DNA of 29,060 nt, from positions 1-29,060 of the forward strand of contig DASREL010000058.1 in NCBI GenBank assembly GCA_035652075.1, in the 5' to 3' direction. Below, piece by piece: positions 1 through 5,631 of this stretch; the stretch's first letter is position 1; the number at the start of each line of letters is the position of its first letter. The DNA comes from Gp6-AA45 sp035652075 (GTDB lineage: Bacteria; Acidobacteriota; Vicinamibacteria; Vicinamibacterales; CAVVIG01). The notes below the pieces were generated by a model, which searched no databases, was not told where the DNA came from, and worked only from the letters and a program-made list of their open reading frames with translations. Position numbers and translations under genes: made by a program.

Positions 1-1535
1 CGCCAGCTCGCCGGCGGCGGTTGAAAAATTCGGGTGCGCCTGCACGATCGCGCGCGCCTGCGCGAGCCCCGCCGCGCGATCGCCGCGGTTGAAGAGGCCA
101 CCGCCGCGTTGAGATCGTTGGACGCCGTGATCAACGTCTTCGGATCGTCGGCGTCGGTGTAGACGCGCTGCGTGGGATCGGCGGTCGAGGCCGTGTAGCC
201 GAGCGCCTGCAGGCGCTGACGCGCATCGGCCGCGAGCGGTGTCTTTTCGGCGCCGGCCGCGCGGCTGTCGAGCGACGCGCGCAGGTCCTTGAGGAGCGAT
301 TCGAGCGTTCGCGCGCGTTGCGGGTCGCGCGCGTACAGGTTCGCGGTCTCGGTCGGATCGGCCGTGAGGTCGTACAGCTCCGGCCTCGGCAGATCGATGA
401 ACTTTTGCGTCCCGCTCACGAGCGCCGTCAGCGGCGCCCAGTTGCGCGTCAGGTTCGCGTCCATCGCTTCGAGATACGCCGTCGTCGGTGCCGTGTCCGG
501 CGTCACACGGACCAGCGATCGCCCCTCGAACTCCGGCGGCGCTTCGACGCCTACGAGATCGAGCGTCGTCGGCGCCAGGTCGATCAGGCGCGCGAGCTGG
601 TCATATCGTCCTCGCACGGACCTATTGCTCGTCCACACAATCCACGGCACGCGCATCGTCGCGTCGTAGACGAACGTGCCGTGCGTCCGCTCGCTGTGCT
701 CGCCGAGGCTTTCGCCGTGATCGGCGGCGACGACGACGATCGTGTTGTCCAGGCGGCCGGACGATTTCAGATCGTCGAGCAGCTTGCCGACCATGGCGTC
801 GGTGTAGGCGATTTCCGCGTCGTATGGCTCGTGCTGCGCCGCCCACGGTTGCGGCGCGGAATACGGTTCGTGGGGGTCATACAGGTGAACCCACACGAAC
901 CATGGCTGATGGCTGATGGCTGATGGCTGATGGATGTACTCCGCGGCGGGTTTGATTACGTCCTCGGCCCGCCGCTCGGCGCCTTCGGTGAGATCGCCTT
1001 CGTGTTTCTCGCCGTACTTGTCGTCGTAGACGTCGAACCCGCGCGTGAGGCCGAAGCGCGCGTCGAGGACGAAGGCGCCGACGAACGCGCCGGTGCGATA
1101 GCCGGCGGACTTGAGGACGGTTGCGAGCGTCGGCAGCTTCGGACCGAGACGCGCGATGCCGTTCGCGCGCACGCCATGGACCGGCGGCGACACGGCGGTG
1201 AGGATCGATGTGTGCGACGGCAGCGTCAGCGGAGCGGACGCGTACGCGCGCGTGATCGCGAGGCCCTCGTCCGCGAGCCGGTCGAGCGTCGGCGTCAGGT
1301 TCCGCGTGCTGCCGAAGGCGCCGACGCGATCGAGCCGAAGCGTGTCGATCGTGATCAGCAGAACGTTGCACTTGCGACAGGACGCCGAGCTGAGCTGCAA
1401 CGATGCGCCGCGATGTAAATAAACGTACGCGGCCGCAGCAACAAGAAAGACGACAACCACGGAACTCACGGAAACCACAGAAACCAGTTTCTTCTGTGGG
1501 TTCTGTGCCTTCTGTGGTTGCTTGCGTTTCGCCAT
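1..1535 (-). CDS. Sulfatase-like hydrolase with TPR tail, 3' end outside window (sulfatase-like 1)
   Basis: This is a membrane-anchored alkaline-phosphatase-superfamily enzyme whose catalytic domain faces the periplasm. Residues 1-15 are basic and polar, about 17-40 form a signal anchor, and a CRKC motif at 53-56 precedes the first strand NVLLITIDTLR (metal-ligand Asp64). The nucleophile region reads APLTLPSHTSILT, with Thr104 at the formylglycine position. WFVWVHLYDPHEPY and the metal motif ADHGESLGEHSERTHG follow, then RPELYDL, a family end signature ALGY, and the start of a TPR. The frame is open to the window edge. Near position 95 the TPR pattern jumps to another frame (LFNRGDRAAGLAQARAIVQ), which suggests a 1-nt deletion or an assembly error. 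Residues HQPSAISHQP come from a heptamer repeat. The ATG at 1535 is chosen because it opens the basic tail plus anchor; GGGGAG abuts it. The true substrate is unknown. Confidence 0.85.
   Translation of the reverse strand, partial: MAKRKQPQKAQNPQKKLVSVVSVSSVVVVFLVAAAAYVYLHRGASLQLSSASCRKCNVLLITIDTLRLDRVGAFGSTRNLTPTLDRLADEGLAITRAYASAPLTLPSHTSILTAVSPPVHGVRANGIARLGPKLPTLATVLKSAGYRTGAFVGAFVLDARFGLTRGFDVYDDKYGEKHEGDLTEGAERRAEDVIKPAAEYIHQPSAISHQPWFVWVHLYDPHEPYSAPQPWAAQHEPYDAEIAYTDAMVGKLLDDLKSSGRLDNTIVVVAADHGESLGEHSERTHGTFVYDATMRVPWIVWTSNRSVRGRYDQLARLIDLAPTTLDLVGVEAPPEFEGRSLVRVTPDTAPTTAYLEAMDANLTRNWAPLTALVSGTQKFIDLPRPELYDLTADPTETANLYARDPQRARTLESLLKDLRASLDSRAAGAEKTPLAADARQRLQALGYTASTADPTQRVYTDADDPKTLITASNDLNAAVASSTAAIARRGSRRRARSCRRTRIFQPPPASW
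904..931 (-). repeat. Heptamer array (GGCTGAT type) in sulfatase-like 1
   Basis: Four perfect GGCTGAT units followed by GGATG lie in frame and encode HQPSAISHQP directly before WFVWVHLYDPH. Seven-base periodicity shifts frame each unit but no stop arises. Confidence 0.85.
1441..1525 (-). repeat. Nine-base inverted repeat array encoding the signal anchor of sulfatase-like 1
   Basis: Read on the minus strand, words of the form CACAGAAGG repeat three times, followed after a short gap by words of the opposite sense (TTTCTGTGG, TTTCCGTGA, GTTCCGTGG). The two halves can pair. The first half encodes the basic/polar N-terminus (KQPQKAQNPQKK) and the second the start of the membrane segment (VSVVSVSSVVVV). 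Confidence 0.75.
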
Positions 1536-1544
1536 CTCCCCGCA

Positions 1545-1554
1545 ATTCTATAAT
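1545..1554. promoter_or_regulatory. Overlapping divergent -10 elements
   Basis: The 25 bp between two divergent start codons contain TATAAT at 1549-1554 on the plus strand, exactly 6 nt before the ATG at 1561, which predicts a leaderless transcript. On the minus strand the same A/T-rich patch reads TAGAAT (1550-1545) or TATAGA, 9-11 nt before the ATG at 1535. No convincing -35 is seen on either strand. The assignment rests on sequence only. Confidence 0.6.
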
Positions 1555-1560
1555 CGTGTC

Positions 1561-2298
1561 ATGCGTTCCCTGCTGGCCATCGCCGTCGCGCTGTGGACGG
1601 TCATGGCCGCCGATGCGGTCGACAGGACCTCGCGGGTGCTGCCGCTGACTGCGGCTGGCGCGATCCGTGTCGACGCGACGATCGCCGACCTGACGGTGAC
1701 CGGTTCGAACCGCAGCGACGTCCAGATCGACGTCGAGCGCCGCGCCCCCTCGTCTGCCGATCTCGCGAAGTTTCCGGTCGTGCTCGACGCGAACGTTGAC
1801 GGCATTCGGCTCTCCGTCGTCCAGGCGAACGACGGCAAAGACGCGAACCTGAAGTCGACGATCACCATCTCCGCGCCTCGCACGTCGCACCTCGCACCGG
1901 TCCGCGTCTTCGAAGGCCGTGTACGACTGACCAACCTTGCGGGGACGACCGACGCGGATCTTCGGCGCGGCCCGATCGAAGCCGCCGATCTTGCCGGCCG
2001 CGTTCGGCTCGAGGCGGGCATCGGCAGCGTCGACGTCCGCGACTCAGAACTGACGGCGGGCGGCATGATGCGCCTGCGCGTCTTCAACGGCCCGCTCCGC
2101 GTCCGCTTTCCGCAGACACCGGCGAACGGACGGATCCTCGCCGTGACGTTGAACGGATCGATTCACTCCGACGTGCCGTTGACGATGAAGGATCAGTTCG
2201 GGCCGCGGTTTGGCGAATCAACATTCGGATCTGGCGATCCGGTGATGTCCATGGACGTCGTCAAAGGTGACATCACGATGACGGTGGCCAAACGATGA
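1561..2298 (+). CDS. Secreted DUF4097-like beta-repeat protein
   Basis: The 245-residue product starts with a signal peptide (MRSLLAIAVALWTVMAADA) and continues as alternating short beta strands, such as GAIRVDATIADLTVTGSNRSDVQIDVERRAPS and RVRLTNLAGTTDADLRRGPIEAADLAG (quoted in part). This pattern resembles the beta-helical DUF4097 putative adhesin family, for which no biochemical function is firmly known. The ATG at 1561 is preferred over an upstream in-frame start because it places the signal peptide at the N-terminus and lies 6 nt after a TATAAT box. Its stop codon overlaps the next start (ATGA at 2295-2298), so it is translationally coupled to the octaheme cytochrome downstream. The fold assignment is by pattern, so confidence in the family is moderate while confidence in the gene is high. 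Confidence 0.7.
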   Translation: MRSLLAIAVALWTVMAADAVDRTSRVLPLTAAGAIRVDATIADLTVTGSNRSDVQIDVERRAPSSADLAKFPVVLDANVDGIRLSVVQANDGKDANLKSTITISAPRTSHLAPVRVFEGRVRLTNLAGTTDADLRRGPIEAADLAGRVRLEAGIGSVDVRDSELTAGGMMRLRVFNGPLRVRFPQTPANGRILAVTLNGSIHSDVPLTMKDQFGPRFGESTFGSGDPVMSMDVVKGDITMTVAKR

Positions 2299-4415
2299 AC
2301 GCGCGCCTCCTCATCGTCGCCGCCGGACTATTGTTCGCGACCTCTGCCGTGTATTCGCAGTCTCCCAGAGCAACTGCGCCCGCAACGGCACCTGCACCTG
2401 CACCTGCAACTGCACCTGCACCTGAAACTGCAACTGCACCTGCCAACCGATATGTCGGCTCGGAGGCGTGCCAGCGCTGTCACGACGGCGAGTTCGACAC
2501 GTGGCGCAAGACGCTGCACGTCCAGATGACGAAGCCCATTGCGCAGGCGCGGATCGAAGGCGACTTCCGTCCCGGCACACACGTCGAGCAGTACGGGCGT
2601 TCGTACACGATGGACACGAAGAACGGTCAGTACTTCGTCTCCATTTCGCAGGACGGTCGCCCCGCCGAGCGATTCCAGGTTGATTACACGCTCGGCGCGC
2701 GCCGCTTTCAGGGTTACCTCTCGAAGCTGCCCGACGGGCGGATCTACGTGCTGCCGGTCTTCTGGCACAACGAATCGAAGCGGTGGCTCGACTGGAAGGA
2801 GATCGCGCCGGTTCCCGACCATCCAAAGGAAGATCTCCGCCAGATCTGGAACATCACGTGTGTGAACTGTCACGCGACCAATCTCGCGCGCAACTACGAC
2901 GCGAAGTCGCGGACGTACAACACGAAGTGGACCGAGATGGGGATCGGATGCGAGGCGTGTCACGGCCCGGGCGGCGACCACGTCGCGATCACGACCGAAT
3001 GGGACAAAGATCCGGTGCACGCACCGGAGAAGCCGACGCCGGCGCAGCTCAAGATCTTCTCGCCAGCGAAAGCGACACCGCGGCAAACGTTCGACGCGTG
3101 CGGCTACTGTCACGGCAACAAGAACAATTCCTTCTTCGGATTCAAGCCGGGCGATCGCTACGAGGACTTCGCGCTGCCGTTCCTCATGAGCCAGCCGAAT
3201 CCAGAGAACGATCCGCAAGGCGAGTTCTGGCCGGACGGCCGGCCCAGCCGATTCAACCGGCCGCAGGCGCTGACGCTGAGCGGCTGCTTCAAAGCGGGTC
3301 AGGCGACGTGCACGAGTTGCCATCGCATGCACGGTCCTGACAACGCGCACATGCTGAAAGTCGCCGTCGAAACGCCGGACGGTCACCGGACGCGCGAAAG
3401 CGACGGGCTGTGCACGCAATGTCACAAAGCAGTCGGCGGTCTCCAGTCGCCAGTCGCCAGCAGCCAGTCGCCGGTCGATAGCCACACGCACCACGCGCCA
3501 GCATCCGCAGGAAGCCGCTGCATCGAATGTCACATGAGCGATGTGAACTGGCGGCTGATCACGCGTCGTCGCGATCACACGTTCGCCGCGCCGGTGCCCG
3601 AGTTGACGGCGAAGTACGGCGTGCCGAACGCGTGCACCACGTGCCACGAGGACAAGTCGCCGGAGTGGGCGGCGTCGACGATGGATCGGTGGTACGGCAA
3701 CAAAGAGAAACGCGTCGCCGCGGTTGCGACGGCCGACACGCTGTACGCCGCGTCCGCTGGCGATGCGCGCGTGCTCGGTGACGTCGCGAAGCTGGCGATC
3801 GATCGATCGCACGGCGCGTTGATCCGCGCGAGCGCGGCGGAGTTCGTTGGACAACTTGGGGCTGGTGGGGCAGGTAGGGCGGGCGGGGCAGGTGGGTCGG
3901 GTGTGGTTAACGCGCTGATCGGAGCATCGAACGATCCGGAGGCAAGCGTCCGCGCCACCGCGGTCGCGTCGCTTGGCACGATCGTCGATGACCGCACGAC
4001 CTCGGTCCTCGCCGCGCACCTCACCGACACCTCGCGCATCGTCCGCATCCGCGCCGCGGAGACGCTGCTGAATCGCGGCATCGTCCGGCTCGACGGCGCC
4101 GTCGGCGCCGCGCTCGATCGCGCGCAGCGCGAATGGATCGACAGCCTCGAGACGTTCAACGACGATGGGCACGAGCAGACGAAGTTGGGGTGGCTCGAGT
4201 CGGAGCGCGGCGAGACGCCGGCGGCGTTGGACGCGCTGAATAACGCGATTGCGTTGAATCCCGCCGACGCGCAGCCGCACGTGTACCTCGGCGTAATCGC
4301 CGCGCGCGCCGGCAAGTTCGACGAGGCGCTGAAGCAGTTCAACGCCGCAAAGGCGCTGCAGCCGAACTACCCCAACCTCGCGCGCCTGATCGACGAAGCA
4401 CAGAAACGGCGGTGA
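2295..4415 (+). CDS. Secreted octaheme c-type cytochrome with HEAT and TPR repeats
   Basis: The 706-residue protein has a signal peptide ending near AVYSQ, a Pro/Ala/Thr linker encoded by ACCTGC-type hexamers, then eight CxxCH heme-attachment motifs in order: CQRCH, CVNCH, CEACH, CGYCH, CTSCH, CTQCH, CIECH and CTTCH. Further His residues (for example RMHGPDNAHM, HTHHAP, RRDHTF) could serve as distal ligands. After the heme domain come HEAT-like helices (DPEASVRATAVASLGTI, RIVRIRAAETLLNRG) and C-terminal TPRs (ALNNAIALNPADAQPHVYLGVIA). It should be an exported electron-transfer protein or multiheme oxidoreductase; the partner is not evident from the neighbours. Two low-complexity inserts break the domain spacing: heptamers encoding LQSPVASSQSPVDS between hemes 6 and 7, and a G-rich tract encoding GAGGAGRAGGAGG before the HEAT segment. 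The start overlaps the upstream stop (ATGA). Confidence 0.9.
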   Translation: MNARLLIVAAGLLFATSAVYSQSPRATAPATAPAPAPATAPAPETATAPANRYVGSEACQRCHDGEFDTWRKTLHVQMTKPIAQARIEGDFRPGTHVEQYGRSYTMDTKNGQYFVSISQDGRPAERFQVDYTLGARRFQGYLSKLPDGRIYVLPVFWHNESKRWLDWKEIAPVPDHPKEDLRQIWNITCVNCHATNLARNYDAKSRTYNTKWTEMGIGCEACHGPGGDHVAITTEWDKDPVHAPEKPTPAQLKIFSPAKATPRQTFDACGYCHGNKNNSFFGFKPGDRYEDFALPFLMSQPNPENDPQGEFWPDGRPSRFNRPQALTLSGCFKAGQATCTSCHRMHGPDNAHMLKVAVETPDGHRTRESDGLCTQCHKAVGGLQSPVASSQSPVDSHTHHAPASAGSRCIECHMSDVNWRLITRRRDHTFAAPVPELTAKYGVPNACTTCHEDKSPEWAASTMDRWYGNKEKRVAAVATADTLYAASAGDARVLGDVAKLAIDRSHGALIRASAAEFVGQLGAGGAGRAGGAGGSGVVNALIGASNDPEASVRATAVASLGTIVDDRTTSVLAAHLTDTSRIVRIRAAETLLNRGIVRLDGAVGAALDRAQREWIDSLETFNDDGHEQTKLGWLESERGETPAALDALNNAIALNPADAQPHVYLGVIAARAGKFDEALKQFNAAKALQPNYPNLARLIDEAQKRR
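2381..2444 (+). repeat. Degenerate hexamer repeat (ACCTGC type)
   Basis: About ten copies of six-base words of the form ACCTGC/AACTGC encode alternating Pro-Ala and Thr-Ala just after the signal peptide of the octaheme cytochrome. It probably forms a flexible Pro/Ala/Thr linker that is free to change length. Confidence 0.8.
3443..3477 (+). repeat. Heptamer array inside octaheme cytochrome gene
   Basis: Five 7-bp units (CCAGTCG, CCAGTCG, CCAGCAG, CCAGTCG, CCGGTCG) lie in frame between the sixth and seventh heme motifs and encode part of the Ser/Pro/Gln stretch LQSPVASSQSPVDS. The units belong to the same family as the terminator hairpin at 8607-8657. Confidence 0.8.
3858..3906 (+). repeat. 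G-rich tract with G-quadruplex potential in coding sequence
   Basis: At least six runs of three or more G occur within 49 bp and encode a Gly/Ala-rich linker (GAGGAGRAGGAGGSG) between the heme and HEAT parts of the cytochrome. Folding into a quadruplex is an inference from the G-run spacing. Confidence 0.6.
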
Positions 4416-4420
4416 CAGTT

Positions 4421-4564
4421 GTAGCGCAGCCCTTCAGGGCTGCTGCGGGCAGGCCTAAAGGCCTGCGCTACTGCTGCGGGCAGGCCTGAAGGCCTGCGCT
4501 ACTCGCGTCGGCAGGCCTGAAGGCCTGCGCTACTCGCGTTGGCAGGCCTGAAGGCCTGCGCTAC
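4421..4564. repeat. Five-unit REP-like palindrome array between convergent genes
   Basis: Unit 1 (4421-4443) is in plus orientation: a GTAG head, then an 8-bp stem GCAGCCCT/AGGGCTGC around TC. Units 2-5 (4448-4471, 4479-4502, 4510-4533, 4541-4564) are in the opposite orientation, with stem GCAGGCCT/AGGCCTGC and ending GCTAC, and repeat with an exact 31-bp period (24-bp unit, 7-bp spacer). Stem position 5 differs between unit 1 and the others with the partner base changed to match, so pairing is conserved. A GTAG tetranucleotide next to an imperfect palindrome is the hallmark of REP elements mobilised by RAYT (TnpA-REP) enzymes. The array may also act as a bidirectional transcription stop. The last unit supplies the stop codon of the minus-strand gene. 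Confidence 0.85.
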
Positions 4565-5370
4565 TTCGGTGCCACCCCGAGCCCGCGCACGCGCGCGCCG
4601 GGCACCTTGATCCCAACTTTCGCGTCGACCGGCTTGGATCCTGGCGGGACCAGGTACTCGATCAGCATTTCCGTTCCGAGGCGATCCACGAGGCGGTCGA
4701 GCGCGGCCTGAAACGAGGCCGCCGCATAGATCGGCGTGAACTCGCCGCGGGTCTGGTTCGCAATCGCACGAAGCGCGCCGCTCGCGGCATTCTGCGAGAT
4801 GACGTGGATGATCGCGTTGCTCTCGATGATGCCGGCCATCGCCTCGGCTGACGGTGTGGCGGTTCCACCGTTCGGCGTCGCCGACAAGACGACGACCGAC
4901 GAGAACAGCGTGTCGGTCGCGTGCAGCGTATTCGCCGCCAGCGCCACCGCGTCGAACACGGACGCCTGCGACGGCTGCGATGTCAGTGCGCGCAGACGGT
5001 CGAGGACCGTTGCGCGCTCGTCATCGAACGTCGCCAAGAGACGAGGCGGCTGACCGGACGTCGCGACGATCACCGGACGATCGTTCCCGAGGCGTTCGAT
5101 GAAATGCGCGGCCGCCGATTGCATCAGCGCGAAATCGTCAGGCGCCGCGGCGCTCGCGTCGAGCAGCACCACGATGGGGTAGTCGGCGACGCGGACCGAG
5201 AGGATCTCGCGCGTGGCGCTCCCCTCCTGCACGACGAAGTCGTCGCTGCCGATATCCACGACCGAATGTCCACGGGGGTCGGTGACCGCCGCCAGCATGA
5301 GCCGGCTGGCCGCGGTTTGCGCTTGTGCTAGTGCGGGGGCAACGGCGAGCAGCCAGAGCGCGAAAACCAC
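4561..5370 (-). CDS. Small secreted VWFA-like protein
   Basis: The 269-residue product has a signal peptide (MVFALWLLAVAPALAQAQ), then the N-terminal strand segment typical of acidobacterial VWFA-domain proteins (VVDIGSDDFVVQEGSATREILSV) and a VWFA fold. The MIDAS-type motif is degenerate: LLDASAAAPDD has D-A-S but Ala in place of the last Ser of DxSxS, so metal-dependent adhesion is uncertain. Later segments VFDAVALAANTL and SVVVLSATPNGG fit VWFA helices and strands. It lacks the TPR tail of the two larger VWFA proteins in this window. The GTG at 5370 is used: TATAAT (5386-5381) ends 10 nt upstream and no in-frame ATG or Shine-Dalgarno sequence is present. The stop codon TAG is the TAG of the GTAG head of the adjoining repeat unit, so the original C-terminus may have been replaced. 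Confidence 0.8.
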   Translation of the reverse strand: MVFALWLLAVAPALAQAQTAASRLMLAAVTDPRGHSVVDIGSDDFVVQEGSATREILSVRVADYPIVVLLDASAAAPDDFALMQSAAAHFIERLGNDRPVIVATSGQPPRLLATFDDERATVLDRLRALTSQPSQASVFDAVALAANTLHATDTLFSSVVVLSATPNGGTATPSAEAMAGIIESNAIIHVISQNAASGALRAIANQTRGEFTPIYAAASFQAALDRLVDRLGTEMLIEYLVPPGSKPVDAKVGIKVPGARVRGLGVAPK

Positions 5371-5380
5371 GGCAAATCGG

Positions 5381-5386
5381 ATTATA
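5381..5386 (-). promoter_or_regulatory. -10 element for the VWFA-like gene
   Basis: TATAAT on the minus strand ends 10 nt before the GTG at 5370. The predicted start of transcription lies about 4 nt before the codon, giving an essentially leaderless message. Confidence 0.55.
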
Positions 5387-5435
5387 TGGCGCGCGTTTTT
5401 GCGAATTTCTTCAGGAAATGTACCTCTTTTTGGAT

Positions 5436-5451
5436 CACTGACCGGACAGTG
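5436..5451. promoter_or_regulatory. Short inverted repeat in divergent intergenic region
   Basis: CACTG and CAGTG arms flank ACCGGA, 25 bp before the proposed -35 of the TonB receptor promoter. It could be an operator or chance; the 5371-5631 region otherwise holds only the two proposed promoters and an untranslated leader. Confidence 0.25.
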
Positions 5452-5476
5452 CGCGAAATCGCTATGCGATTAGGTG

Positions 5477-5503
5477 TTGACGTTATATCGCTGGAGTTAT
5501 GAT
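5477..5503 (+). promoter_or_regulatory. Possible promoter of the TonB receptor gene
   Basis: TTGACG (5477-5482) and TATGAT (5498-5503) are separated by 15 bp, slightly short of the usual spacing. Transcription from here would give a leader of about 120 nt before the ATG at 5632. This makes the receptor gene the exception to the leaderless pattern in the window. Confidence 0.45.
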
Positions 5504-5631
5504 GTCCGGCGGTGTGCTTCAAAGATTTGGGTAGGCACGCCGACAGAAAGTTGCCGTTTAAACGCGCCGAGTATCAAAAAGGCGACACGGCTTGCGGTTT
5601 CACCATCGGCTCTCAGAGGAGGAGCGGACGC

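Noticed and set aside
877..1890. 337-codon minus-strand open frame spanning two divergent genes
   Set aside because: It lies out of frame over the sulfatase-like 1 catalytic domain and runs antisense through the DUF4097-like gene. The family motifs are in the other frame.
2328..4280. Long minus-strand open frame opposite the octaheme gene
   Set aside because: It is Arg-rich without a recognisable domain, and the opposite strand encodes eight heme motifs. It is a shadow frame caused by high GC. The same holds for 5881-7272 (-), 21636-23447 (+), 19095-21179 (-) and 11826-13328 (+).
4421..4564. Regular repeat array as a possible CRISPR
   Set aside because: Units are 24-bp palindromes with only 7-bp, nearly identical spacers, and no cas gene is near. 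A REP-type array explains it better.
5512..5631. Upstream start for the TonB receptor
   Set aside because: The 40 extra residues are polar and would bury the signal peptide. The ATG at 5632 has a strong Shine-Dalgarno sequence.
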